Shown here piece by piece: positions 46,227 to 56,101 of a DNA stretch of 62,159 nt; position 1 is the first letter of the stretch, and each line of letters opens with the position of its first letter. The translations under genes were made by a program, and so were the position numbers. This DNA is from CAZRHR01 sp964578885 (GTDB taxonomy: Bacteria; Bacteroidota; Bacteroidia; CAIKAF01), in assembly GCA_964578885.1 (NCBI GenBank), contig CAZOEO010000020.1:1-62159 (forward strand), in the 5' to 3' direction. Under the pieces are notes generated by a model that saw nothing but the letters and a program-made list of their open reading frames with translations, ran no database searches and was not told the origin of the DNA.

Positions 46227-47925
46227 CGTCAGTTCGTCTAATAACTCCATTTCACCCCCATTTCCCGCTCTAAAATACCCATTTTAATCGCACAACCGCA
46301 ATCCAAGCAATAAGTTAATAAAACGCTATGCGCCCAATTGCCACGAAATCCAAGGCCCAAAATGGCTTTAAAAGGACGCTGAGAGGACGAAAAAGGAAGG
46401 CAAAAGCCTTTAGGTAGGCTTTGAGCAGGTTTTTATCTAGTATGTTTAATATCCGTCGGAGGTTGTAGGCCGTACATATCATTCCCACATCAGAGGAGGC
46501 ATGTTGGATGCTCCTTTTGGTCATGATGTAGTAATAATCCCACTGCCGCTTTATCACGCCAAAAGGATGTTCCACAATGGCCTGGCGCCTGCGGTAAAGG
46601 TCTGGATTCTCTTGCAAGCGGATTTTGTTCGCATCAATAAGGTCCATGTGCTCCGAGCGTTCTATTAGGCGGCCCTTTTTGTTGGTGGTACAACGCGAAA
46701 AAAGCGGACAGTTCATACATGCCTTTGTTTTGTAATGCTTTACTCGGTTCATGGTCTTGCCGCTGGCCTTGTGGTACCAGCGGCCATTGGTGGTTAGCTT
46801 TTTTCCCGCAGGGCAGGTGTATTGGTCGTTTTGCTTGCTGTAATTAAAATGTTCTACATCGAAGTTGTGGTCAGGGGCATGGGAGGCCACCTCGGGAAAA
46901 GCCACCATGACCTCGACACCTTGTTTGTGGGCATAATCAAACTCCGTTCCGGTGTGGTATCCTTTGTCGTACAGGGCCGTAAAATCTGAGCTGCCTAAAA
47001 TGGTTTTGGCTCTGCGCACCATGGCACCCATGGCCTTGTAATCGTTCTCATTGGTAACTTTAAAATCAATGGGGAGGTTGTGCTTGGCATCTACGGAGGT
47101 TTGAATGTTGTAGGCTACTTCGGTGATGTGGTTTCGGGTAATCATTTGCCGACTGTCGGGATCGGAAGTAGAGATTTGGGTGGCTCCGCTTTCCTGCAGT
47201 TCTTGCTGCAAGTGTTCGTATTTACTGCGCTGCTCCAGGTATTTTTTGATTTGCTGTTGAGACTCCACTTTAGAAATGGCATCACCGTCTTCTTTGGCCA
47301 ATTCAAGGTTGTACTGTTCCAGTTTTTCATCGATGCGCTTGAGGTGCAAATCGATTTTCTTGGGATTAAAATTGTTCTTCTTGCTGTTCTGTGCCCGCAG
47401 TTTTGTGCTGTCTCCCGCAATGAGCGTGCCGCCAATCAAATCAAAATGCTTGGCCAGCTGCACCGTGGCCCGGAACACCTGTTTGATGGCTTTGGGGTTG
47501 TTCTTACGGAAGTTCGCAATGGTGTTGTGGTCTGGTTGAAGTTCACTCATGAGCCACATGAGTTCCAGGTTGCGTTTGCATTCCTTTTCGAGTTGTCGGC
47601 TGGAACGGATACGGTTGAGGTAGCCGTAAATGAAAAGGCGAAGCAGAGTTCCAGGATGGTAAGCCGGCCGGCCATTTTCCTCATAATCGACCTTAAACCC
47701 AAGTTCGGACAGGTTCTGCTATCCACGAACAAGTCAATTAGACGCACTTCATTATCGGCATCGACATGCGTATCCAGGCAATACATCTCCCACTGATTTC
47801 GAGGTTTTCCTTGGATAAATTTCATAAATAAAAATACCGATTTAAAGGTAGAAATAGGCAATAAATAGCCTGAATTTTATTAATAATTGAAATGTATAAA
47901 TGGGAGGCTATTAGACAGTCTGACG
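46227..47925 (-). mobile_element. IS1182-family insertion sequence, inactivated
   Basis: About 1.7 kb bounded by imperfect inverted repeats. The left end begins CGTCAG and has GTCTAATA (46227-46250). The right end, read on the minus strand from 47925, begins CGTCAG and has GTCTAATA as well. It encloses a frameshifted transposase gene. Target duplication is not obvious from the flanks. Confidence 0.8.
46315..47825 (-). pseudogene. IS1182 transposase with 1-base deletion
   Basis: DDE transposase. The first 36 residues (MKFIQGKPRNQWEMYCLDTH...LFVDS) lie in one frame from ATG 47825. The rest (NLSELGFKVDYEENGRPAYHP...) continues in another frame to 46315. The shift is near 47720, where one base appears to be missing in GATAGCAGAACC. 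The remaining 414 residues are intact: GDSTKLRAQNSKKNNF, YDKGYHTGTE and HPFGVIKRQWDYYYIMTK are family motifs. Element ends are at 46227 and 47925. Confidence 0.85.
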
Positions 47926-48002
47926 GTTTGCGGCTTTGCGAAGGTGGCGATTTTTACCACTAACCTACCTAAGAATCACTAACTTCAAATTTACGAAAAA
48001 CT

Positions 48003-48052
48003 GTCATACGAAGCACTGCACCGCCACTTTTGCAAAACCGCTGTTGGGGGCT
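48003..48052 (-). repeat. Shared ~50-bp element, copy B
   Basis: Contains GCACTGCACCGCCACTTTTG on the plus strand and, on the minus strand, GCCCCCAAC, which resembles the RYYYAAC end of integron attC sites. Pairs with copy A at 45677-45725. Confidence 0.6.
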
Positions 48053-48138
48053 GGTGTTCCTGTCTTCCGTGTCTGTAAACCATTGTCTCTGTTGAGTTTT
48101 ACTGACTTTTTGTTTGACGTTTTGGTCTCTGCGGTTGT

Positions 48139-48183
48139 GTATTTTTTATTTTCAGAAGGGAGGTGTTTTTTTTAATTCAATTT
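48139..48183 (+). repeat. Left imperfect inverted repeat of copper island
   Basis: GTATTTTTTATTTTC, then 13 bases, then TTTTTTTAATTCAATTT. The reverse complement with nearly the same spacing occurs at 59265-59307. Confidence 0.7.
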
Positions 48184-48275
48184 TTCTTACTGTGGATTTG
48201 CAAGCTCTTTGACAAAGCTTTGGTCTGCGCTTGGGCTTGTGCGGCTTTGGCAATGTGCTTGCAAATAGGGCAGGC

Positions 48276-50033
48276 TTAGTGTTGATGTCCTTGTGGCTGA
48301 TTTGTTTTAGTTCCTTGCTTACTTTGTGTTCTTATTTTCTTTTTCACTTCTCCACATCTTAGCATTTTATCACCAAAGTATGGATTATTGATTTCTTCTT
48401 TTTCACTTAACCAAAATGCACCTTTGTCGTCTAATGCCATAGGGCAATATGCTACATAGACAGTCTCAATTTTCAGCCCGAATGTTTCTGCGATTTCAAT
48501 CATTTGGTTTGAAAGGTCAGAGAATATTTCTCTTTGTTTTTCTATGTCTTTAGCGATTTGCAAAAGTCCTATATGTTTTTTTAGATTTGAAAACTGCTCC
48601 ATCCAAGCATTGTGTGCTTCTTCATCAAGCAACTTCATATCAATTTTATTCAAACTGGTTTCCAACTTTTTGGCGTTAGATTGTGTCAGTTTAAAGTCAC
48701 TTTGAACTAAACTCTTATTGAGTTCTAAATATTGGTAAACAAAATCTGTTAGTTGTTCGGTAAACTTGTCAGGAACGGCAATAGTATTATCTACCGCCCG
48801 ATTCATCATACTGTAATTTCCGCTAAGTTGTGCTGCTCCGTCAATAGCGAATACTCCATTGGTAACGATTTCTTCGCCTTCGGACAATCCACTTTCAACA
48901 ATGTAATAATCCCCTAAAGATGCTCCGATTGTTATTTCTCTCATTTCAAATGATGGAAAATCCGAATTTGGAACTTTTATATAGACAATAGAGCGTTTTC
49001 CTGTCCATAGTAAAGCTGTTTTTGGGATTACTAATGATTTTTCTGAAATAGATAGGTTTGCTTTGATTTTACCCTTGACAAACATTTCAGGTTTTAGAAG
49101 TTGTTGTATGTTGTTTAATTCGGCTCTTACAGCAGCAGTTCTACTTTGTGGATTGATTAGAGGGTCTATGAACGCTATTTGTGTAGTAAATTCTTTTCCG
49201 GGAAGTGATGCAACCGTCAAAGTAATTGTTTGACCAACTTTCATAAATGCCAAATCACTTTCATACGCATCTAATAAAACCCAAACATTGCTCAAGTCAG
49301 CGATTTCAAATAAAACACTTCCTTTATTTACAAAATCGCCTTTTGAAATGTCTCTTCTTATTACTACTCCCGAATGGTCGGCATATACATCAAATTCTGT
49401 CAGAACGATACCGCTGTTTTCAATTTCACTGATTTGTGTTTCAGTAATTTTCCATAAACGCAATTTTTCCTTCGAGGCATTGTAAAGTGCCGGGTTAACT
49501 TCCTTGAATTTTGCTGCTTCGATTAACTCTTTTTGTGCAGTAACCAATTCAGGTGAATAGATGGTAGCCAGTTTTTGTCCTTTGCTTACTGTTTGTCCTG
49601 TAAAGTCTATGAATAATTTTTCAATTCTGCCGGAATAATTAGCCGTGATTACAGCTAATTTTTGCTCATTTATGGCGATTTTACCTGTTAAGTAAACTTC
49701 GTGTTCGGCTGAAACTGTTTTTACTTTTTGGGTTTGCACATTTGCCAAAGCGATTGCTTCGGCACTCATTGTAAACACAAATGGGTTGCTTTCACCATTG
49801 CCTGAATTTTGAGCTAATGGAATTAAATCCATTCCGCAAAGCGGACATTTCCCCGGCTCATTTTGCCTGATTTGTGGGTGCATAGAACAAGTGTAAGTCG
49901 TTTCTTCGCTATGTTCGTGATTATGTGTGCTTTCAGAATTATGATTGCCTTTAAATAAAAGCCATCCGAAAAACAAACCCACCATCAGCACTAAGCTGAA
50001 TTGCAAAATCTTATTTTTAAATATTCGTTTCAT
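48276..50033 (-). CDS. cusB: Copper/silver efflux periplasmic adaptor (CusB-like)
   Basis: Membrane fusion protein of 585 residues. An N-terminal helix (residues ~10-28) is followed by a His-rich linker and a small heavy-metal-binding finger (YTCSMHPQIRQNEPGKCPLCGMDL, Cys 49, 63, 66). HlyD-type lipoyl and barrel domains follow. A C-terminal DUF3347-like segment (YVAYCPMALDDKGAFWL) ends it. It links the CusA pump to the TolC-type channel and probably accepts Cu(I) from periplasmic carriers. Last gene of the minus-strand operon, 16 bases after tolC. Confidence 0.92.
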   Translation of the reverse strand: MKRIFKNKILQFSLVLMVGLFFGWLLFKGNHNSESTHNHEHSEETTYTCSMHPQIRQNEPGKCPLCGMDLIPLAQNSGNGESNPFVFTMSAEAIALANVQTQKVKTVSAEHEVYLTGKIAINEQKLAVITANYSGRIEKLFIDFTGQTVSKGQKLATIYSPELVTAQKELIEAAKFKEVNPALYNASKEKLRLWKITETQISEIENSGIVLTEFDVYADHSGVVIRRDISKGDFVNKGSVLFEIADLSNVWVLLDAYESDLAFMKVGQTITLTVASLPGKEFTTQIAFIDPLINPQSRTAAVRAELNNIQQLLKPEMFVKGKIKANLSISEKSLVIPKTALLWTGKRSIVYIKVPNSDFPSFEMREITIGASLGDYYIVESGLSEGEEIVTNGVFAIDGAAQLSGNYSMMNRAVDNTIAVPDKFTEQLTDFVYQYLELNKSLVQSDFKLTQSNAKKLETSLNKIDMKLLDEEAHNAWMEQFSNLKKHIGLLQIAKDIEKQREIFSDLSNQMIEIAETFGLKIETVYVAYCPMALDDKGAFWLSEKEEINNPYFGDKMLRCGEVKKKIRTQSKQGTKTNQPQGHQH

Positions 50034-50049
50034 TTCAATTCGTGTTAGG

Positions 50050-51456
50050 TTATCGCCCCATTAATCTTTCCATCATTGCAACGGCAATGTTTCCGTCAAT
50101 AAGTGCGTCTAAATATTTTAGTCGGTAATCCAAAAGTTGTTGTTGCATTCTCAATACTTCTTCAAAATTGCTGCCTTCGGTTGAGTATTGCACAATTAAG
50201 ATATTCAATGCCTGATTTGCTAATGAGGTTTGTTCTTGATACAGTTTTACCCTGCGGTCAGCATCTTTCAAATCTTTCAAAGCATCTTCATAATTCACCA
50301 TCAATTGATTGCTTACATCCTGTTTTTGTTCAATAACAGATTGACGCATAAAGTCAGATTCACGAACAGAGGCTGTGTATTTCTTTCGCCATAATGGTAT
50401 AGTTACTGTAGCCATTGGCATCAACATATTTCGTCCATTCATCATACTTTCGCTGTTAGCTCTTGGTTGGAAAATATCATATTGCAACCCCACGCCAATC
50501 ATAGGCAATCCCATTTTCCTGTTCATATTACCTTGTGCGATATATGCTGATTCTTCTTGTTCCAACATTTTCAGCATCGGATTATTGTTTTTGATGCTGT
50601 CGGGAATTTCATTAAGTGAAATTGGCATTGTTGCAGCTGTTATAGAGTCTGAAAATATTACAGGTTCATTTTTATCTCTATTGAGCAATTGATTAAATCG
50701 AGCAATAAGCGGAATTTTGGTATCTTCTAATAATGCAAGATTATTTTGCAGTTCGTTAATTTCCATTTGAACACGCAGCACATCTATCATACTACCACTG
50801 CTGTTCATATTTTCCATTTCACCCATTTGGGGCATATTTCGGGTAGGAGAATTTGGGGATGATGATTGTCCTTGCATATTCATTCCACCCATTCCACTGC
50901 TGGAATTATTGGCATTTGGATTATTCGAATTTCTCATATTTCCAAAACTGCCAGAACTGCCACCACTTTGTCCACCGCTTTTGAATCTTGTCAGAGCGAT
51001 TTGCTCCATTGTTTTTAGCAGTTCAATATTTTCTTTGGTGATAGCAATTTCCTTTTCTAATAATTGCAGGGCATACCAATTCGCCCGCACTTCATAAAAC
51101 AGCATTGATTTGGTTTCATTAAATTCTTCGAATTTTGCCTTTGCCATAAAAGTCATTTCATTTTTAGCTGCTCCTAAAGTTCCAAACCAAGGAAACATTT
51201 GCATCAGGGAAATTGAGCCTATTTGGTTACCCATATACCTTTCCATTGGCATAATGAAGAAACTAAAACCCAATTGCGGGTCGGGAAGCGAGCCAACTTG
51301 AGGTACCCGCTCCAAGGCTGCCTGATATTGAAAATATTTTGATTTCAAATTCGGGTTGTTTTTAGCAGCAACCAATAAATAGTCATTCAATGTTTGTCCA
51401 AAGGCATTACTTGAATAAACAATGATTAGCAATATGTATATTATTCGAGATTTCAT
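50050..51456 (-). CDS. TolC-family outer-membrane channel of the copper pump (CusC-like)
   Basis: Protein of 468 residues with a signal peptide and the two-fold helical repeat of the family. It has an unusual low-complexity stretch rich in Gly, Ser, Asn and Met (near residues 170-225: GGQSGGSSGSFGNMRNSN, SSSGMGGMNMQGQSS). The Met residues could bind Cu(I) or Ag(I), a plausible but unproven adaptation. The gene overlaps the cusA stop by 4 bases. Confidence 0.9.
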   Translation of the reverse strand: MKSRIIYILLIIVYSSNAFGQTLNDYLLVAAKNNPNLKSKYFQYQAALERVPQVGSLPDPQLGFSFFIMPMERYMGNQIGSISLMQMFPWFGTLGAAKNEMTFMAKAKFEEFNETKSMLFYEVRANWYALQLLEKEIAITKENIELLKTMEQIALTRFKSGGQSGGSSGSFGNMRNSNNPNANNSSSGMGGMNMQGQSSSPNSPTRNMPQMGEMENMNSSGSMIDVLRVQMEINELQNNLALLEDTKIPLIARFNQLLNRDKNEPVIFSDSITAATMPISLNEIPDSIKNNNPMLKMLEQEESAYIAQGNMNRKMGLPMIGVGLQYDIFQPRANSESMMNGRNMLMPMATVTIPLWRKKYTASVRESDFMRQSVIEQKQDVSNQLMVNYEDALKDLKDADRRVKLYQEQTSLANQALNILIVQYSTEGSNFEEVLRMQQQLLDYRLKYLDALIDGNIAVAMMERLMGR

Positions 51457-54400
51457 TTTGTAGCTCTTTTTATTTGATATTCTTCTCGTGCAGCATACAA
51501 AACAGGCACAACAAATAGTGTAATTAAAGCCACTGCCATTCCGCCAAAAGCGGGTATTGCCATTGGTATCATAATGTCAGCACCACGACCGGAAGACGTA
51601 AGAATGGGTAACAATGCCAAAAGGGTAGTGGCTGTGGTCATTAAACACGGTCTTACTCGTTTTAATCCGGCATCTGTAACTGCTTTTCTTATTTCAGATA
51701 TGTTTTCAGGTTTATGTTTTTTGAAACTTTGCATCAAATAAGTTGAAATCACTACACCGTCATCAGTTGCTATTCCAAACAGTGCAATAAAACCAACCCA
51801 AACCGCAACACTTAAATTGTATGTTTTCATTTGAAACAATTCTCGCAAATTGGTTCCGAAAAGTGAAAAGTCCATAAATGAGTCTATGCCATAAAGCCAC
51901 AGCATTACGAAACCACCTGCAAATGCCAATGCAATTGCGGAAAAAATCATTAGTGAAGTAGAAGCTGAACGGAATTGAAAATAGAGAATCAGGAAAATCA
52001 CAGCCAAAACCAAAGGCACTACTATAGCTAATCGCTTTTCTGCTCTTACTTGATTTTCATAACTACCGGAGAATTGATAGCTAACTCCTGAAGGAACTTT
52101 CAATTCGCCTGAAGCTATTTTAGATTTTAAAAAGTTGTCAGCATCTTCCACTACTGTTACTTCTGAAAAACCATCTTTTTTATCCAAAAGAACATATCCA
52201 ACCAAAAAAGTGTTTTCACCCCGAATCATCATAGGACCGGGACGATATTCAATTACAGCCAATTCGCCAAGTGGAATTTGTTGCCCTGTGGGTGTTGGGA
52301 TTAAAACCTTTTTCATCACTTCGGGATTGTCCCGCCATTCTCTTGCATATCTTGCACGGATGTTATAACGCTCTCTTCCTTCAACGGTAGTTGTTAATGG
52401 CATTCCGCCTAAAGCCACTTCCAAATACATTTGCACATCGGCTATATTTAATCCATAGCGAGCAATGGCAATGCGGTCAATATCAATTTCTAAATAAGGT
52501 TTTCCCAAACTACGGTCGGCATACACAGCTTCAGGTTTAACCGATGGAACTTGTTTAAGAAGTTGTTCGATTTTTAAACTGAATTCTTCAATGCTATTCA
52601 AATCAGGGCCAAAAACCTTTATTCCCATTGGTGCTCTCATTCCTGTTTGGAGCATTACCAAACGGGTTTCGATGGGCTGTAATTTAGGGGCAGATGTTAC
52701 TCCGGGAATGTCGTTGGTGGCATTAACTATTTCATTCCAAATATCATCAGGGGTTTTAATGTGGTCACGCCATTGACGAAAATACTGTCCTTTTTTATCA
52801 GGAATCAATTCTTCGTTTTCATCTTTTAGAAAATTACCTTCATTATCAACTTTGAACCTAATCGGATAACCATTTTCATTATTAATGTATTCGGTTTTAT
52901 AAAGAATGATATTTTCGAACATCGAAACAGGTGCAGGATCTAATGCACTTTCTACACGACCTGCTTTCCCAACAACCATTGATACTTCGGGTATTGCCTG
53001 AACCCGTAAATCCAATTGTTGCACATATCGGATATTCGCATCAACACCAGAATGAGGCATTGAAGTGGGCATCAACAAAAATGAACCTTCGTCCAAAGCA
53101 GGCATAAACTCCTTTTCCATCCCCGGAAAGGTGTGCGATAATGAACTCCAAACGGATGTTGTTCTGATATTCCAACCTAAATTATCAGTCATTTTCGGAA
53201 TGAATCCGAAAACTTTGTCAAAGCCTAGCCAAATATTTACACCCAGAAGAATGATGAGGACAGGTAGAAGCAAAAATTTCTTTTTATTGTCCAAGCACCA
53301 GTTTAATATGACTGGATAATATTTGATGAACAATTGAAATCCACCTAAAAACAATCCAAGTATTAAAGCAATAAAAATGAAATTCAGCAGTAAACTATTT
53401 GACACCCCCAAAGGCATCCATTCCGTTGCTAATAGCCAAGAAACAGCGATGGCTACAATAGCAATTGTAAACGAATTGTGATGCTTTGTAAATAGATTGT
53501 TGAGATTTGGAGAAGGTAGTTTCTGTTGTTCTCCCAAATTTGCCAGTAGATTATTTACTCCTAAAAGTAACATCACTGTTCCTGCCCAAACAGACCACCA
53601 TAAAACGAAAATACCAAACACAATAAGAAGTAAGTTCAATGCTAATCGATACAACTTTCGTGATGTTTTGAGTGAAAACAACCAATGGGCAAAAGCCGGC
53701 ATCATAAACAGAGTAATAATTAAAGCCGCTACCAATGCAAAGGTTTTGGTATAAGCCAATGGGCCAAATAGTTTACCTTCGGCAGCTTGCAAAGTAAATA
53801 CAGGAAGGAAACTCACAATGGTAGTGGAAACGGCTGTGAGAATTGCAGAAGAAACTTCTGTTGATGCATTGTAAACAGTAGTAATCAGTGGTTGTTCAGG
53901 TGGTGCTTCATCGGTGTGTCGTAGAATATTTTCACTGAGTATGATGCCTAAATCCACCATTGTTCCGATTGCAATGGCAATACCGGAAAGTGCAACAATA
54001 TTTGCATCTACATTGAAATATTTCATCATTATGAAACACATCAATACCGCAAGTGGCAACAGTGCAGAAATCATTAGTGATGCTCGCAAATGGAATACCA
54101 TTATAATGATGACAATAATGGTTATCAGGATTTGCAGACTGATGGCTTCATTGAGTGTGCCGAGTGTTTCATAAATCAATTCGGTTCGGTCGTAAAACGG
54201 AACAATAGTAACTTTTGATACTGTGCCGTCTTCCAGTGTTTTGGAAGGTAGCCCGGGACTGATTTCCCTGATTTTGTCTTTGACGTTTTGAATGGTTTTT
54301 AAGGGGTTGTCGCCATAACGGGCAATCACCACACCGCCCACTGCTTCAACACCACCTTTATCCAAAAATCCACTGTGTCCGCGAGGAGCAGGGCCGATAT

Positions 54401-55250
54401 TCACTTTTGCAATATCACTAATTCGAATAGGAATATTGTTGGTTACTTTTACAACTGCTTGTTCAATCTCATTCAGGTTTTTGACATACCCTAATCCACG
54501 AACATAATATTCCACCAAATTCATTTCAACGGTATTTGCACCAATGTCAAGATTACTATTTCTAATGGCTTCCATTACCATCATCATACTCACATCGTGG
54601 GCTTTCATTGCTACAGGGTCAAGGTCAACTTGGTATTCCTTTACAAAACCACCAATAGATGCTACCTCCGAAACTCCTTCGGATGACATTAATCCGAGTT
54701 TCACATAATAATCCTGAATGCTTCTCAATTCGTGGGCATCCCATCCACCCGCTGGTTTGCCGTTTTCGTCTCTACCTTCTAACGTGTACCAATACACCTG
54801 TCCCAGAGCCGTAGCATCGGGTCCTAAAGTGGGCGAAACACCTTCGGGGAGCATATTGGAAGTAAGGGAGTTGAGTTTTTCTAAAACCCGTGTTCTGCTC
54901 CAGTAATATTCTACATCTTCATTAAAAATAATGGCAATGAAAGATAAACCGAACATTGAAGTGCTTCGCACAGAAGTTACTCCCGGTAAACCTAACAGTG
55001 CCGTAGTAAGCGGATAGGTAATTTGGTCTTCTACATCCTGCGGACTTCTGCCCATCCATTCAGTAAAAACAATCTGTTGATTTTCGCCAATGTCGGGAAT
55101 GGCATCCACCGGAACAGGATCTCTCGGTAGAAAATCCACATTCCAGTTAAACGGAGCAGTTACAATGCCCCAACCCACAAAAAGCACCAGCAATAGTGCT
55201 GTTACTAATTTGTTTTCAAGGAAGAATTTTATGAGGGCATTGAGTTTCAT
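51453..55250 (-). CDS. cusA: Heavy-metal RND pump CusA
   Basis: Trimeric proton-driven metal exporter of 1265 residues, longer than the ~1050 of E. coli CusA. An additional ~200-residue stretch with several hydrophobic helices lies near residues 540-680. N-terminal IPDIGENQQIVFTEWMGRSPQDVEDQITYPL and the TM4 motif AIGTMVDLGIILSEN mark the HME-RND class. The C-terminal TM10 has ATDDGVVISTYLMQ. Together with CusB and the channel it removes Cu(I) or Ag(I) from the periplasm to the outside. Confidence 0.94.
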   Translation of the reverse strand: MKLNALIKFFLENKLVTALLLVLFVGWGIVTAPFNWNVDFLPRDPVPVDAIPDIGENQQIVFTEWMGRSPQDVEDQITYPLTTALLGLPGVTSVRSTSMFGLSFIAIIFNEDVEYYWSRTRVLEKLNSLTSNMLPEGVSPTLGPDATALGQVYWYTLEGRDENGKPAGGWDAHELRSIQDYYVKLGLMSSEGVSEVASIGGFVKEYQVDLDPVAMKAHDVSMMMVMEAIRNSNLDIGANTVEMNLVEYYVRGLGYVKNLNEIEQAVVKVTNNIPIRISDIAKVNIGPAPRGHSGFLDKGGVEAVGGVVIARYGDNPLKTIQNVKDKIREISPGLPSKTLEDGTVSKVTIVPFYDRTELIYETLGTLNEAISLQILITIIVIIIMVFHLRASLMISALLPLAVLMCFIMMKYFNVDANIVALSGIAIAIGTMVDLGIILSENILRHTDEAPPEQPLITTVYNASTEVSSAILTAVSTTIVSFLPVFTLQAAEGKLFGPLAYTKTFALVAALIITLFMMPAFAHWLFSLKTSRKLYRLALNLLLIVFGIFVLWWSVWAGTVMLLLGVNNLLANLGEQQKLPSPNLNNLFTKHHNSFTIAIVAIAVSWLLATEWMPLGVSNSLLLNFIFIALILGLFLGGFQLFIKYYPVILNWCLDNKKKFLLLPVLIILLGVNIWLGFDKVFGFIPKMTDNLGWNIRTTSVWSSLSHTFPGMEKEFMPALDEGSFLLMPTSMPHSGVDANIRYVQQLDLRVQAIPEVSMVVGKAGRVESALDPAPVSMFENIILYKTEYINNENGYPIRFKVDNEGNFLKDENEELIPDKKGQYFRQWRDHIKTPDDIWNEIVNATNDIPGVTSAPKLQPIETRLVMLQTGMRAPMGIKVFGPDLNSIEEFSLKIEQLLKQVPSVKPEAVYADRSLGKPYLEIDIDRIAIARYGLNIADVQMYLEVALGGMPLTTTVEGRERYNIRARYAREWRDNPEVMKKVLIPTPTGQQIPLGELAVIEYRPGPMMIRGENTFLVGYVLLDKKDGFSEVTVVEDADNFLKSKIASGELKVPSGVSYQFSGSYENQVRAEKRLAIVVPLVLAVIFLILYFQFRSASTSLMIFSAIALAFAGGFVMLWLYGIDSFMDFSLFGTNLRELFQMKTYNLSVAVWVGFIALFGIATDDGVVISTYLMQSFKKHKPENISEIRKAVTDAGLKRVRPCLMTTATTLLALLPILTSSGRGADIMIPMAIPAFGGMAVALITLFVVPVLYAAREEYQIKRATK

Positions 55251-55253
55251 TTA

Positions 55254-55493
55254 TTAATGATTATGGTGTTTATGCTCGTCTTCTTTTGAAATAAGTTCTA
55301 AATCCATTTTACAAACTGGACAAGTTCCTTTTTCTGCATACATTTTGTCGCCTTCGCATTTCATAGGACATTGATACATAGCTGTTTCAACTTGTTCGGA
55401 AGCATTTGAATTAGATTTTTCATTACTACTGTTTCCGCAGGAAGCGAGAAAAAATGCAGTTGCCCAAACTGCTGCTGTGATTACTGATTTCAT
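55254..55493 (-). CDS. Small lipoprotein with heavy-metal-binding finger
   Basis: Protein of 79 residues, lipobox LASC (Cys 19). The mature part has YQCPMKCEGDKMYAEKGTCPVCKMDL, the same Cys/Met-rich finger as in CusB. It probably holds Cu(I) in the periplasm and hands it to CusB. Located 3 bases from cusA and next to two small HMA genes. Confidence 0.82.
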   Translation of the reverse strand: MKSVITAAVWATAFFLASCGNSSNEKSNSNASEQVETAMYQCPMKCEGDKMYAEKGTCPVCKMDLELISKEDEHKHHNH

Positions 55494-55494
55494 A

Positions 55495-55725
55495 TTATTC
55501 TGATTTTAAAGTTTCAATTTTAAACCCTGCTTCCTGAACTTTTTGTATTTCTTCTTCTTCAGTAATACCTTCTGAATGCACAGAAAGAATTTTGTCTTTA
55601 TTGGTTGTGTCCACTTCCCAATGGCAAATACCATCTGCATCGTTTAGAAATGGCGTAACCTTTGCCACACATCCACCACAATTGATGTTGGTTTTGAATT
55701 TTAATGTTATATCGTTTGTATCCAT
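55495..55725 (-). CDS. Heavy-metal-associated (CopZ-like) protein with CGGC motif
   Basis: Cytosolic ferredoxin-fold protein of 76 residues. The metal-binding motif NCGGCV has Cys 16 and Cys 19. An acidic C-terminal half (EGITEEEEIQKVQEAGFKIE) completes the fold. It likely carries Cu(I) to the CopA ATPase. Starts 12 bases after the 86-residue gene and ends one base before the lipoprotein gene. Confidence 0.85.
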   Translation of the reverse strand: MDTNDITLKFKTNINCGGCVAKVTPFLNDADGICHWEVDTTNKDKILSVHSEGITEEEEIQKVQEAGFKIETLKSE

Positions 55726-55737
55726 TTTGTTATTGGT

Positions 55738-55998
55738 TTAATGAGTGCAACATCCGGTTGAACAACTTGCATTACTGTCATTTTCAATATTCGAAACGGA
55801 ATATCCTGCTTTTTCAATGATAAAAGCAACATTTTCTTTTAAACTTTCATCAGTAAGTAACACAGTTAATTTACCTGATTCAAGGTTTTGAATTTCTACA
55901 CCTTTAATTTTACTTACTTCATTGCCAACTCTGTTTTGACAGTGGGTGCTTTGCATACTCGGTATGCTTAAGTCGATTTGCTTTTTGTTTGTGTTCAT
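55738..55998 (-). CDS. HMA-like protein with altered metal site (Ser-x-His-Cys)
   Basis: Protein of 86 residues with the beta-alpha-beta-beta-alpha-beta pattern of HMA domains (VGNEVSKIKGVEIQNL, LKENVAFIIEKAGY). The usual CxxC is replaced by Ser17-Thr-His19-Cys20. A Cys/His-rich tail (CSTGCCTH) ends the protein. The same S-x-H-C at the same positions opens the CopA in this operon. Likely a copper carrier of a variant type; inference. Confidence 0.75.
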   Translation of the reverse strand: MNTNKKQIDLSIPSMQSTHCQNRVGNEVSKIKGVEIQNLESGKLTVLLTDESLKENVAFIIEKAGYSVSNIENDSNASCSTGCCTH

Positions 55999-56101
55999 TT
56001 GATTATTTTTTTAAATTAAACATTGATGATGCAAAATTCGTAATACCCTTGCTCTGAACTGTTACAGCTTTTTTGAATTAATTTGTAAGATTTACAGGCT
56101 C

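Larger units (their letters stand above)
47926..48275. other. Intergenic region with two repeat elements
   Basis: No gene. It carries copy B of the GCACT-ACCGCCACTTTTG element (48003-48052) and the left inverted repeat of the copper island (48139-48183). A G/T-rich, cassette-border-like sequence follows to 48270. Confidence 0.6.

Noticed and set aside
47080..47796. 238-codon plus-strand frame antisense to the IS1182 transposase
   Set aside because: Shadow frame opposite a clearly recognisable transposase reading frame.
47936..48175. 79-codon frame between IS1182 and the copper island
   Set aside because: Runs through two repeat elements; composition is that of intergenic T-rich DNA.
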